The position numbers and the translations under genes are program-made. Below the pieces are notes generated by a model. That model worked only from the letters and a program-made list of their open reading frames with translations. It had not been told where the DNA came from and made no database searches. From Gammaproteobacteria bacterium (lineage in GTDB: Bacteria > Pseudomonadota > Gammaproteobacteria > Pseudomonadales > Azotimanducaceae), in contig JAUIKX010000035.1 of NCBI GenBank assembly GCA_030430515.1, positions 1 to 15,922 on the forward strand: a stretch of 15,922 bases of DNA. Reading direction: 5' to 3'. This document shows positions 1 through 6,868 of this stretch, piece after piece (position 1 is the first letter of the stretch; every line of letters starts with the position of its first letter).

Positions 1-760
1 CCAGGAGCTGGCTGATGAGGCGGCCTCCGCCGCCGAGCGAAAGGAAATCCTTGCGGATGACATCGAAGGGTTGATCGGCGTCCGTAAGTTCACCTACGGC
101 CTGGCTGAGAAAGACAATCAGGTGGGTATCGTGACCGGTCTGGCATGGACCCAGGTTGGGGGTGAGCTGCTCAACATCGAAGCCGTTTCGGTGCCGGGAA
201 AAGGGCGTCACACCAAGACCGGCTCCCTCGGCGATGTCATGCAGGAGTCCATTCAGGCCGCGATAACCTTTGTTAGGTCTCGTGCGCAAGCTCTTGGAAT
301 AGCAGAAGATTTTCATGAGAAGAATGATCTGCACATTCACGTTCCTGAAGGGGCGACACCCAAGGACGGCCCGAGCGCTGGCATCGGCATGTGTACGGCC
401 ATCGTGTCCGTGATCACGGGTATTCCAGTGCGGGCTGATGTGGCCATGACCGGTGAGATCACCTTGCGTGGACAGGTGCTGCCGATCGGTGGTCTCAAGG
501 AAAAGCTGCTGGCCGCGCGTCGTGGTGGCGTCAAGCATGTGATCATTCCGAAGGAGAATGAGCGCGATCTGAAGGAAGTGCCGGACAACATCAAGAGCAA
601 GCTGGATATCCATCCGGTAGAGTGGATGGACGAGGTGCTCGACATTGCACTGGAGCGTATGCCGCAAGCTCAGCTTCAGGATGTCTCCGACCCCGTCTCT
701 GCGCCGGGTGATGCGCCTGACGCTTCGGATGACTCTCGAGGCAACGTCAGCGCGCATTGA
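1..760 (+). CDS. lon: Lon ATP-dependent serine protease, C-terminal part (5' truncated by window edge)
   Basis: Lon is a cytoplasmic AAA+ protease that unfolds and degrades damaged and regulatory proteins. The reading frame is already open at base 2, and the 252 visible codons hold the end of the AAA+ module followed by the whole Lon proteolytic domain. The catalytic dyad is intact. The serine lies in the PKDGPSAG motif (codon 374-376) and the lysine is the second K of GGLKEKLLAA (codon 503-505), 43 residues later, which is the spacing of Ser679/Lys722 in the E. coli enzyme. MTGEITLRGQVLPIGG is also conserved. The protein ends in an acidic, Pro/Ala/Asp-rich tail of about 30 residues, longer than in E. 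coli. Its position upstream of hupB and ppiD is the usual gammaproteobacterial order. The ATPase part lies outside the window, so only the protease domain can be judged. Identification is secure. Confidence 0.98.
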   Translation, partial: QELADEAASAAERKEILADDIEGLIGVRKFTYGLAEKDNQVGIVTGLAWTQVGGELLNIEAVSVPGKGRHTKTGSLGDVMQESIQAAITFVRSRAQALGIAEDFHEKNDLHIHVPEGATPKDGPSAGIGMCTAIVSVITGIPVRADVAMTGEITLRGQVLPIGGLKEKLLAARRGGVKHVIIPKENERDLKEVPDNIKSKLDIHPVEWMDEVLDIALERMPQAQLQDVSDPVSAPGDAPDASDDSRGNVSAH

Positions 761-772
761 TAGCGCTACAAC

Positions 773-810
773 GGCAACGCGTGTGAAGTAAAGCCTTCAT
801 GCGTGTTGCC
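773..810 (+). other. Long hairpin just after lon
   Basis: GGCAACGCGTGTGAAG (773-788) can pair along all 16 positions with CTTCATGCGTGTTGCC (795-810), three pairs being G-U, around the 6-base loop TAAAGC. It begins 12 bases after the lon stop. No T run follows on either strand, so it is not a classical intrinsic terminator. It may end or stabilise the lon transcript, or act with Rho. Its distal edge overlaps the -35-like element proposed for hupB. The structure is read directly from the sequence; the function is inferred. Confidence 0.5.
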
Positions 811-834
811 TAGCGAAAACGGGGTTGGTATAAG
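806..834 (+). promoter_or_regulatory. Candidate sigma-70 promoter of hupB
   Basis: TTGCCT (806-811) and TATAAG (829-834) are separated by exactly 17 bases, matching four of six and five of six consensus positions. Transcription from here would start near 841 and give hupB a leader of about 110 bases. E. coli hupB also has its own promoters downstream of lon, so an internal promoter is expected at this place. The assignment rests on sequence pattern only. Confidence 0.45.
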
Positions 835-885
835 GTCGCCGTGCTGATGGAAGGCCGGCGTCGCGCTCCATCGGTAGAGCTGTCG

Positions 886-898
886 CGGTACTGTACCG
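886..898 (+). other. Short palindrome in the hupB leader
   Basis: CGGTAC and GTACCG are perfect inverted repeats separated by a single T. As RNA this could form a 5-bp stem with a 3-base loop, and as DNA it has the symmetry of a small operator. It lies about 50 bases upstream of the hupB start, between the proposed promoter and the ribosome binding site. No known regulator is recognised from the sequence. Confidence 0.35.
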
Positions 899-951
899 AA
901 CAGGCCGTGAATCAATAGAATACAAGCGTCGCGTTACCGAGGAATTTGCTC

Positions 952-1224
952 TTGAACAAAACTGAACTCATTGATCGCATCGCCGAAGAGGCGGACATCT
1001 CCAAAGCATCCGCTGGCCGTGCACTGGACGCCACGCTGGAAGCCATCACCCAATCGCTCAAGGATGCGGACCCCGTATCTCTCGTCGGTTTTGGTACTTT
1101 TCTGGTGCGTGAGCGCGCGGCCCGTACGGGACGTAACCCGCAAACCGGTGCAACCATCGATATTGCCGCCGCTAAAGTACCGGCGTTCAAGCCCGGCAAA
1201 GCGCTCAAGGATGCGTTGAACTGA
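952..1224 (+). CDS. hupB: DNA-binding protein HU-beta
   Basis: HU is a small dimeric nucleoid protein that bends and compacts DNA and assists replication and repair. The 90-residue product matches the normal HU-beta length and carries the family hallmarks: N-terminal NKTELIDRIAEEADISK, the core VGFGTF, the DNA-embracing arm with RTGRNPQTG, and C-terminal AAAKVPAFKPGKALKDALN. The TTG at 952 is chosen as start because it reproduces the conserved M-N-K beginning and sits 8 bases after a GAGGA Shine-Dalgarno sequence (939-943). A TTG two codons upstream (946) would leave only 2 bases of spacing. It follows lon with a 191-base gap that holds a promoter-like element, and is closed by a strong terminator, so it is probably mainly a monocistronic unit. 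Identification is secure. Confidence 0.97.
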   Translation: MNKTELIDRIAEEADISKASAGRALDATLEAITQSLKDADPVSLVGFGTFLVRERAARTGRNPQTGATIDIAAAKVPAFKPGKALKDALN

Positions 1225-1249
1225 TCAACCCTTGACGCACATGAACCTG

Positions 1250-1280
1250 AAAAGGCGCAAACTCTTGCGCCTTTTTGTTT
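1250..1280 (+). terminator. Rho-independent terminator of hupB
   Basis: AAAAGGCGCAA (1250-1260) and TTGCGCCTTTT (1265-1275) form a perfect 11-bp stem around the tetraloop ACTC, followed by a T-rich tail (TGTTTT). It starts 25 bases after the hupB stop. The A run of the left arm also gives a short T run on the opposite strand, so it might work in both directions. ppiD starts 34 bases beyond it and must rely on read-through or a promoter I cannot identify. Confidence 0.92.
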
Positions 1281-1313
1281 TCCCGAACCTCTTAATTTCA
1301 GCGAGCTCGCACC

Positions 1314-3221
1314 ATGCTGCAGAAGATGCGCGACAACACCCAGTCAACGGGTTTCAAAGTCATCGTCGGCGTTCTCATATTTGTTCTGGCCGTGTTCGGC
1401 TTCGGCGCTTTTAACTTCTTCGTGAATCCCGATCCGGGTATTGCCAGCGTCAACGGTGAGGACATCACACAGACCGAACTGGCTGGAGAAACTGAGCGCG
1501 CTCGTATGCGCTTGCTTGCTCAGATGGGCGAAGATGCCGATCCCGCTTCGATCGACACCCTGCAACTGCAGGGCCAGGTGCTCGAGCAGCTCATCAACCG
1601 TCGGCTCATGGAGCAGATGACCGACGAGCTCGGCCTCGGCACTTCGAAGAAGCAGGTCGATCAGGTCATCATCGAAAACCCCAGCTTTCATGTGGACGGG
1701 AAATTCAACGAAGACCTCTATGTTCGTCTGATACAGCAGTACGGATATACCCCGGCCGGCTTCGCGGCCAGCGCCAGGAAAGACATGGCGATTACACAGA
1801 TTCAGGATGCTGTTACCGAGACCGCGATCGTTCCAGAATGGCAGTTGCGCTGGCTTGTTGAGCTCATGCAGCAGCAGCGGGACCTGGCCTATCTGCCTCT
1901 CGAGCCTGAGCATTTCGCAGAGCGTGCGGAGGTCAGCCAGGAAGAATTGCAGGGTTACTACGACGACCACCGTCTGTCGTTTCAGACGGAAGAAACGCTC
2001 GACCTGGCGTTCGTTGCTCTCAGCTGGAAGGACCTCGTCGAAGCGGCGAAAGCCGACGTGACAGAGGAAGCTGTGGTTGCCCGCTATGAAGCAGACCGAG
2101 CAGCGGCTATGGCGGATGAACAGCGTCGAGCGTCGCACATTCTGTTGCGGTTGAACGACAACCGTGACGAGGCAGCCGCCATTGCAGAAGCAAAGCAGCT
2201 GCGCGCGCAACTCAACACCGGTGCTGATTTCGCAGAGCTTGCCGGTGAGCACTCGGAAGACCCAGGCTCTGCCGCCAATGGCGGAGATCTGGGGCCGGCA
2301 GGTAAAGGCGTGTTCGTTCCAGAATTCGAAGAGGCGCTTTTTGCACTGGAGGTAGACGAGATTTCTGAGCCGGTCGTGACACAATTTGGCGTGCACCTGA
2401 TCCGGCTCGACCAGATCATTGAGCCGACTTATCCCGACCTCGAGGCCGAACGTGACGGCATCGTCAATCGTGTTGCGGAAGAAATGGCCCGAGAGCAGTT
2501 TGCCGACAAGCAACGGGAGATGGATGGGTTGGCGTTCGAGCGGAGTGACAGCCTTGAAGGCGTGGCAGAAGCGTTTGGTCTGGAAGTGCAAACGGTCAGT
2601 GGTATCTCCCGCACCGAAGGCCCGGGACTGTTTGCTGAAGCGGCGCTTCGCGATGCGGCTTTCTCGGGTGACGTTGTTGAGATGGGCTACAACAGTCAGG
2701 CTGTAGAAGTGGGTGACGACCAGGCCGTTGTGGTGCGCCTGGTTGAACGCCACGAACCCCGAGAACGATCATTCGAGGAAGTCAGTGCAGAGATTGAGGC
2801 GATTCTGCGGGCTGAAAAAGCCCAGGACGCCATCGCGGACGCACTCGCAGAGGGTCTGCAGCAGCTTGAGGAGGGGGTTTCCACAGGCGAGATTGCAGGG
2901 GCGTATGGGCTCGAGTGGGAGACCAGAACCCTCGCCAGCAGCAGTCAATCCGATGTGCCACGGGAAGTTCTCCGGGCCGCCTTCGATCTGCCGCCGCCCG
3001 TTAGCGGCCAGAAGTCCGTCGGGTCGGCTGAGCTCGCCGGTGGGGGGCGGGCGCTGATTACCGTCACGAGGGTGCGCAATGGCGATATCGAGGCGATGAC
3101 AGAGCAGCAGGTCGATGCGCTTGCCCGTTTCCTGCGCAGCCGCACCGGCAATCTGGATTTCTCCGGTCTTTATGAAACCCTGCGGGCAGACGCCTCGATC
3201 AAGCGGCCGGAAGCAATCTGA
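1314..3221 (+). CDS. ppiD: Periplasmic folding chaperone / peptidyl-prolyl isomerase PpiD
   Basis: PpiD is an inner-membrane-anchored chaperone that meets newly exported proteins at the periplasmic exit of the Sec translocon. The 635-residue product is close to the 623 of E. coli. It has a short cytoplasmic N-terminus, one transmembrane anchor (about residues 14-36), a SurA-N-like chaperone region (about 40-270) and one parvulin domain (about 271-368) with RRASHILLR at its start and FGVHLIRL at its end. A long alpha/beta C-terminal region follows. The ATG at 1314 gives the family-like MLQKMRDN beginning right before the anchor; upstream Shine-Dalgarno pairing is weak. The gene sits in the conserved lon-hupB-ppiD order and converges on mltD with 21 bases between the stops. 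E. coli PpiD has little isomerase activity, so a chaperone role is the safer inference. Confidence 0.95.
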   Translation: MLQKMRDNTQSTGFKVIVGVLIFVLAVFGFGAFNFFVNPDPGIASVNGEDITQTELAGETERARMRLLAQMGEDADPASIDTLQLQGQVLEQLINRRLMEQMTDELGLGTSKKQVDQVIIENPSFHVDGKFNEDLYVRLIQQYGYTPAGFAASARKDMAITQIQDAVTETAIVPEWQLRWLVELMQQQRDLAYLPLEPEHFAERAEVSQEELQGYYDDHRLSFQTEETLDLAFVALSWKDLVEAAKADVTEEAVVARYEADRAAAMADEQRRASHILLRLNDNRDEAAAIAEAKQLRAQLNTGADFAELAGEHSEDPGSAANGGDLGPAGKGVFVPEFEEALFALEVDEISEPVVTQFGVHLIRLDQIIEPTYPDLEAERDGIVNRVAEEMAREQFADKQREMDGLAFERSDSLEGVAEAFGLEVQTVSGISRTEGPGLFAEAALRDAAFSGDVVEMGYNSQAVEVGDDQAVVVRLVERHEPRERSFEEVSAEIEAILRAEKAQDAIADALAEGLQQLEEGVSTGEIAGAYGLEWETRTLASSSQSDVPREVLRAAFDLPPPVSGQKSVGSAELAGGGRALITVTRVRNGDIEAMTEQQVDALARFLRSRTGNLDFSGLYETLRADASIKRPEAI

Positions 3222-3242
3222 ATTTCGTGACGTGCGGGTCGG

Positions 3243-4658
3243 TCAGCCGCCGGCCTGCACGCCTACGGCACCTGTCGAATCGTCGTAAGGAACGAGGATG
3301 CGCTGACCGATACGCAGCAGCTCCCTCGGCCCGATACCGTTGAGTTTCATCAGCCGCTTGTGGTTGACCCCGAAGCGACGGCTGATGTTCCAGAGATTGT
3401 CCCCCTGTCTGACCCGATAGCTGTGGTGCTGGGGTTGTCCTGCAGCAAGCAGGCTTTGCTTACCGGCCGGTACCCGCAGTGCGCTATTCACACGGATCAT
3501 GTTGCTGCGAAGTCCATTGGTGCTCTTGATGGCGGCCACGGATGTGCCGAATCTTCGGGCAATGCCACTGAGCGTGTCGCCACGACGCACTGTGACCTCG
3601 TGCCACTTGAGCCGCTTGTTCTGTGGCACCGCATCAAGGGCCGTCTGAGCCGCGGGTTTGTTCTGCACCGGTAGCCGAAGGGGATGTGTCTGATGGCGGT
3701 TCAACGGCGGGGTGGCCCACTGTTTGAGCGCCGGGTTCCAGGCGCGAACCTCGGACGGATCAAGCCCGAGCACCTCAGCGGCAACGTTGAGGTCGTACTG
3801 GCTGTCTACGTAAACCGTGTGAAACGGTATTTTTGCGGTCACATCCGGGAGCTTCAGTCCGTATGCCTCTGGCTCTGCAACGGCCGCTGACAGTGCCAGC
3901 AGACGTGGCACGTAGGAGCGTGTCTCGCGTGGTAACCGGAGGGAGAAAAAGTCTCGCACCGGGTGTCCGTAGCGCTTTTGAGCGCGCTTGAGGGCCTTTC
4001 TGAGATTGCCCTCGCCGGTATTGTACGCGGCAATGGCCAGCAGCCAGTCGTCAAAGCGTTTGTGCAGCATCTCCAGGTAGTCCAGAGCGGCTTCCGTCGA
4101 CGCCACCGGGTCACGCCTGGCGTCCTGCCACCAGTCTCTCTGCAAGCCGAAACGGCCGGCGGTGGCGGGCATGAACTGCCAGAGGCCATGCGCACCATCG
4201 GGAGACATGGCGTAAGGGTTCAATGCGCTCTCGACCAGAGGCAGCAGTGCGATCTCTGCCGGCATGCCGCGTTCCCGAACCGCTCGAGTGATGAAGGTCT
4301 GATAGCGGGCAAATCTGGGCGCCAGGCGGTTGAAGTAGCTGCGATTGCGTTTCAGCCAGCGAATCTCTGCTTTGACCGCTTGGTGATTCAAGTGGTGGGG
4401 CAGGGCCATGTTGGCGCGCAGTTCGGGCCAGATCAGCGGCTGTGTTTCTATGGCTACGGTCGGCTGGATTCCCGGAGGAGCAACCCGGCCGATATCGATC
4501 GCTGGAAAAGCATGCGCGCTTTCGGAACTGTCAGCGGCGGCTGTGCCCCAGAAGCCCGCCTCTGTCAGGGGCAGGCCGGAACAGCCTGCGAGCACGATAC
4601 AGGCACAACAGATACCCAGAGCCCGGCGGGCGTTGGCAACGCTGGTCTTGCAGTCCAA
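3243..4658 (-). CDS. mltD: Membrane-bound lytic murein transglycosylase D (lipoprotein, two LysM domains)
   Basis: MltD cleaves the MurNAc-GlcNAc bond of peptidoglycan without water, leaving 1,6-anhydro ends, and works from the outer membrane. The 471-residue product starts with a lipoprotein signal peptide (twin Arg at 11-12, hydrophobic core, lipobox LAGC, lipidated Cys26). An SLT goose-lysozyme-like domain follows (about 115-230), with the catalytic glutamate E143 in LPLVESALNP, then GAHGLWQFMPATAGRFG and AIAAYNTGEGN. Two LysM peptidoglycan-binding domains are at about 352-397 and 412-457. The TTG at 4658 is the only sensible start before the signal peptide and has a close GAGAGGA sequence with short spacing. 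The neighbouring gloB seen in many relatives is missing. It is divergent from the methyltransferase operon; I see no convincing mltD promoter in the 158 bases between them. Confidence 0.95.
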   Translation of the reverse strand: MDCKTSVANARRALGICCACIVLAGCSGLPLTEAGFWGTAAADSSESAHAFPAIDIGRVAPPGIQPTVAIETQPLIWPELRANMALPHHLNHQAVKAEIRWLKRNRSYFNRLAPRFARYQTFITRAVRERGMPAEIALLPLVESALNPYAMSPDGAHGLWQFMPATAGRFGLQRDWWQDARRDPVASTEAALDYLEMLHKRFDDWLLAIAAYNTGEGNLRKALKRAQKRYGHPVRDFFSLRLPRETRSYVPRLLALSAAVAEPEAYGLKLPDVTAKIPFHTVYVDSQYDLNVAAEVLGLDPSEVRAWNPALKQWATPPLNRHQTHPLRLPVQNKPAAQTALDAVPQNKRLKWHEVTVRRGDTLSGIARRFGTSVAAIKSTNGLRSNMIRVNSALRVPAGKQSLLAAGQPQHHSYRVRQGDNLWNISRRFGVNHKRLMKLNGIGPRELLRIGQRILVPYDDSTGAVGVQAGG

Positions 4659-4789
4659 TGGTCCTCTCTCACGGCCCTTCAGTTGGTTTGCCCGGCATTT
4701 GCTCCGGAAGTGCTCTTTGGCACGATGGCGCTGCAGATGGCGCGCTAAAGCAGGCCACGCACTTTCAGGGCGTTTTCTGCATCTCGCTC

Positions 4790-4818
4790 TCTACAGAGCC
4801 TTTGGGGCTCGCTACAAT
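4790..4818 (+). promoter_or_regulatory. Candidate sigma-70 promoter overlapping the methyltransferase start
   Basis: TCTACA (4790-4795) and TACAAT (4813-4818) are 17 bases apart and match four of six and five of six consensus positions. The -10 hexamer overlaps the ATG at 4817, so transcripts would begin near 4825, inside the annotated reading frame. Either the real methyltransferase start lies further downstream or the true promoter is elsewhere. It would serve the methyltransferase-rnhA-dnaQ operon. Confidence 0.4.
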
Positions 4819-5704
4819 GAAGATACTTTGCTGCAAGCGATGCAAATTGGCAATTCTTGACAACAGTGGTGAGACGTCTGACGCAGCTGCGGGACGAACC
4901 TGGGTGGATACCGCCCTTGGTGGCAGATTGCTTGACGATTCTGAGGCGGCGCTGGCGCATTTTGTGAGGCATTGTCACGGAGATTCCCTGCTCTGGGCGG
5001 GAGCAAGCGAGTTGAGCACCGCGGCCATGCAGCGCTGCATGGTGCGCAACCGTTTTTTCCTGGCTGCACGTGGACAGACATGTCTCCCAACGGGAGCCGG
5101 CGCGCTACCGCTGTACGGTGAGCTGCATCAGTTGCCGCTGCCAAACAGCTGCGTTGATGCGGTTGTTCTGCACCATGCTCTCGAGCCGTTGCACGATGCG
5201 CGCTCCGCGCTCAGAGAGGCCGCTCGGGTGCTGCAGCCGGGCGGCAGGCTCGTTCTGGCGGGGCTCAACCCGTGGAGCGTGCTGGGTTTGCGCCGAGCAT
5301 GGGCTCGCCTGTTTCCGGATCTGTTGTCCGGGGTGCGTTTCCCCAACCCCATTCGCGTTCTCGACTGGCTCACGGTGCTGGGCTTCGAACTGGAGGAACC
5401 CGTTCGTTACGTGAGCTATGGACTGCCGTTTCGTCGGGAGTCCGTCAGTGATGCCGCAACCGTCGATCACGAGGAAAAGAGACCTGATCAACGGAGGTCT
5501 GATCGATGCACAGATGCCCGGGTAACGACGGGGATCGAACTTCCGGTAGCAGATGTCTTCCTGCTCAGCGCGGTTAAGCAATCGCTCGGCGTGCCGCCGT
5601 TGAGAAAGGCCGTTGCACCGCCTGTCGGTAAGCTTGCGGGTGTCGCTTATCCGAAAGCATCAGCGCAACTCGTACATGTGGATTTCAGGGGAGAGAACCG
5701 CTGA
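4817..5704 (+). CDS. Class I SAM-dependent methyltransferase (YafS-like)
   Basis: This belongs to the Methyltransf_11-type proteins encoded beside rnhA in many gammaproteobacteria (YafS in E. coli); the substrate is unknown. The fold is indicated by an N-terminal W-x-x-T-x-x-G-x-x-LL stretch (from about 29), a poorly conserved SAM motif I (LLWAGAS, about 58-64), LPLPNSCVDAVVLHHALE (about 106-123) and ALREAARVLQPGGRLVLAGLNPWS (about 131-154). A hydrophilic Arg/Asp/Glu-rich segment (about 208-240) interrupts the C-terminal part before ADVFLLSAVK. The 295-residue length uses the ATG at 4817, which has a GGGG 9 bases upstream but lies inside a promoter-like -10 sequence and adds an odd Cys-rich beginning (CCKRCK). 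The in-frame TTG at 4847 is an alternative. Its stop (TGA 5702-5704) overlaps the rnhA start, indicating translational coupling. Confidence 0.82.
   Translation: MKILCCKRCKLAILDNSGETSDAAAGRTWVDTALGGRLLDDSEAALAHFVRHCHGDSLLWAGASELSTAAMQRCMVRNRFFLAARGQTCLPTGAGALPLYGELHQLPLPNSCVDAVVLHHALEPLHDARSALREAARVLQPGGRLVLAGLNPWSVLGLRRAWARLFPDLLSGVRFPNPIRVLDWLTVLGFELEEPVRYVSYGLPFRRESVSDAATVDHEEKRPDQRRSDRCTDARVTTGIELPVADVFLLSAVKQSLGVPPLRKAVAPPVGKLAGVAYPKASAQLVHVDFRGENR
5687..5693 (+). promoter_or_regulatory. Ribosome binding site that fixes the rnhA start
   Basis: AGGGGAG lies 7 bases before CTG at 5701. It is a strong Shine-Dalgarno match at ideal spacing, inside the last codons of the methyltransferase gene. 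No ATG, GTG or TTG is available in the rnhA frame here, so this site is the main support for initiation at CTG. Confidence 0.65.
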
Positions 5705-6141
5705 GCGTCGAAATTTTTACGGATGGCGCCTGTCGAGGAAATCCCGGGCCGGGCGGTTGGGCAGCACTGTTGCGCTCTGGAGATCAGGAAAAAGTGCTCA
5801 AAGGGGCTGAGGAGCATACGACCAACAATCGCATGGAGCTCATGGCGGCCATTGAGGGGCTTGCAGCGCTCACGAGGCCCTGTCGAGTTTCGCTGACCAC
5901 CGATTCGAAGTACGTCATGCATGGCATCACGCAGTGGATGGCGGGTTGGAAAAAACGAGGCTGGAAAACGGCCAGCAGGAAACCGGTGCTCAATCAGGAT
6001 CTCTGGGTTCGGCTCGATGAGCTTGCAGGAACGCATGACGTAAGCTGGCATTGGGTGAAGGGGCATTCTGGTCACGAAGAAAACGAACGCGTCGATCAGG
6101 CTGCCAACGACGCCATCGACGAGATGCTGGCCGAGCAATGA
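5701..6141 (+). CDS. rnhA: Ribonuclease HI (CTG start)
   Basis: RNase HI cuts the RNA strand of RNA-DNA hybrids such as R-loops and primer remnants. With the CTG start the product has 146 residues (155 in E. coli) and begins M-S-V-E-I-F-T-D-G, aligning with the E. coli N-terminus. All four catalytic acids are present: D8 in FTDGACRGNPGPGGW, E46 in NNRMELMAA, D68 in TTDSKYV and D132 in ENERVDQAAN, together with H122 in WVKGHSGH. In this frame no ATG, GTG or TTG occurs between the upstream stop TAA (5629-5631) and the Asp8 codon (5722-5724). The first ATG (5770) would lose Asp8. The gene overlaps the methyltransferase stop (CTGA) and the dnaQ start (ATGA), so it is the middle gene of a tightly coupled operon. 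Function is secure; the start is well argued but unproven. Confidence 0.93.
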   Translation: MSVEIFTDGACRGNPGPGGWAALLRSGDQEKVLKGAEEHTTNNRMELMAAIEGLAALTRPCRVSLTTDSKYVMHGITQWMAGWKKRGWKTASRKPVLNQDLWVRLDELAGTHDVSWHWVKGHSGHEENERVDQAANDAIDEMLAEQ

Positions 6142-6839
6142 GACAGATCGTTCTTGATACGGAAACCACCGGGCTCGAGCCTGAACGCGGCCATCGCATC
6201 ATTGAAATTGGCGGTGTGGAGCTCGTCGATCGCCGGCTCACGGGGCAGCATTTTCATCAGTACATCAATCCCGAGCGGCAGATCGATGAGGGCGCGAAGG
6301 AAGTGCACGGGATTACCGAGGAATTTCTGGCGGACAAACCCCGTTTCGCGGATATTGCCCAGGAGTTTCTCGACTACGTCGAAGGTGCTGAGCTGATCAT
6401 TCACAACGCGCCGTTCGATATCGCCTTCCTCGACTACGAACTCGGCCTGCTCGATGGCGCCTTGGCCCGAATGGATCAGCGGTGCAGTATCACCGACAGT
6501 CTGGAAATCGCCCGCAACAAGCACCCGGGACAGCGCAACAGCCTGGATGCGCTGTGCCGGCGTTACGAGATCGACAACTCCAGCCGGGTCCTGCACGGCG
6601 CTCTGCTCGATGCGGAGATTCTGGCGGATGTCTATCTGGTGATGACTGGCGGGCAGACGGCACTTTTTGGCGGCGAAGGTGACGGCGGCAGCAGCGCTTC
6701 AGGTGAGTCCATCCGATTGCTCCCCGCGGACCGACCGGCGCTGTCCGTAGTGACGGCCTCCGTGGAGGAGGCCGCGGCCCACGAAGCTTATCTGGACCTT
6801 CTGGACAAGCAGTCAGGCGGCGCCATCTGGCGCCAGTGA
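6138..6839 (+). CDS. dnaQ: DNA polymerase III epsilon subunit (3'-5' proofreading exonuclease)
   Basis: Epsilon is the proofreading nuclease of the replicative polymerase core, bound to alpha, theta and the sliding clamp. The 233-residue product has all DEDDh exonuclease motifs: Exo I VLDTETTG (D7, E9), Exo II HNAPFDIAFLDYE (D94) and Exo III HGALLDAEILADVY (H153, D158). RNSLDALCRRYEIDNS between them is typical of DnaQ. A clamp-binding motif, QTALF (173-177), follows the nuclease domain where E. coli has QTSMAF. The C-terminal tail, which in E. coli binds alpha, ends in GGAIWRQ, close to the E. coli end. The ATG at 6138 overlaps the rnhA stop in an ATGA junction, so the two are probably translationally coupled. 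In E. coli rnhA and dnaQ are divergent; here they are co-directional as in pseudomonads. It converges on nhaB, with 29 bases between stops and no clear terminator. Confidence 0.97.
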   Translation: MRQIVLDTETTGLEPERGHRIIEIGGVELVDRRLTGQHFHQYINPERQIDEGAKEVHGITEEFLADKPRFADIAQEFLDYVEGAELIIHNAPFDIAFLDYELGLLDGALARMDQRCSITDSLEIARNKHPGQRNSLDALCRRYEIDNSSRVLHGALLDAEILADVYLVMTGGQTALFGGEGDGGSSASGESIRLLPADRPALSVVTASVEEAAAHEAYLDLLDKQSGGAIWRQ

Positions 6840-6868
6840 GGCTTTCCCTGAAAGGTCTTCGTAGAGAT

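Noticed and set aside
865..898. Possible tRNA gene: GCTCCATCGGTAGAGC looks like a D-arm
   Set aside because: No matching acceptor stem, T-arm or anticodon arm follows at tRNA spacing; only the D-arm-like hairpin is present.
1344..2753. A 469-codon open frame on the minus strand opposite ppiD
   Set aside because: ppiD is unambiguous in this stretch; the antisense translation shows no domain or signal, and no Shine-Dalgarno or promoter supports it.
3354..3680. Short plus-strand open frames within mltD
   Set aside because: They overlap the LysM region of a clear minus-strand gene and show no family features.
6051..6137. N-terminal extension of dnaQ from an ATG inside rnhA
   Set aside because: The extension is Arg-rich, absent from the family, and lies over conserved rnhA codons; the ATG at 6138 in the ATGA overlap gives the family N-terminus.
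6840..6868. Possible terminator between convergent dnaQ and nhaB (AGGTCT-TCGTAG-AGATCT)
   Set aside because: The stem is only 6 bp with a G-U pair and has no T run on either side.
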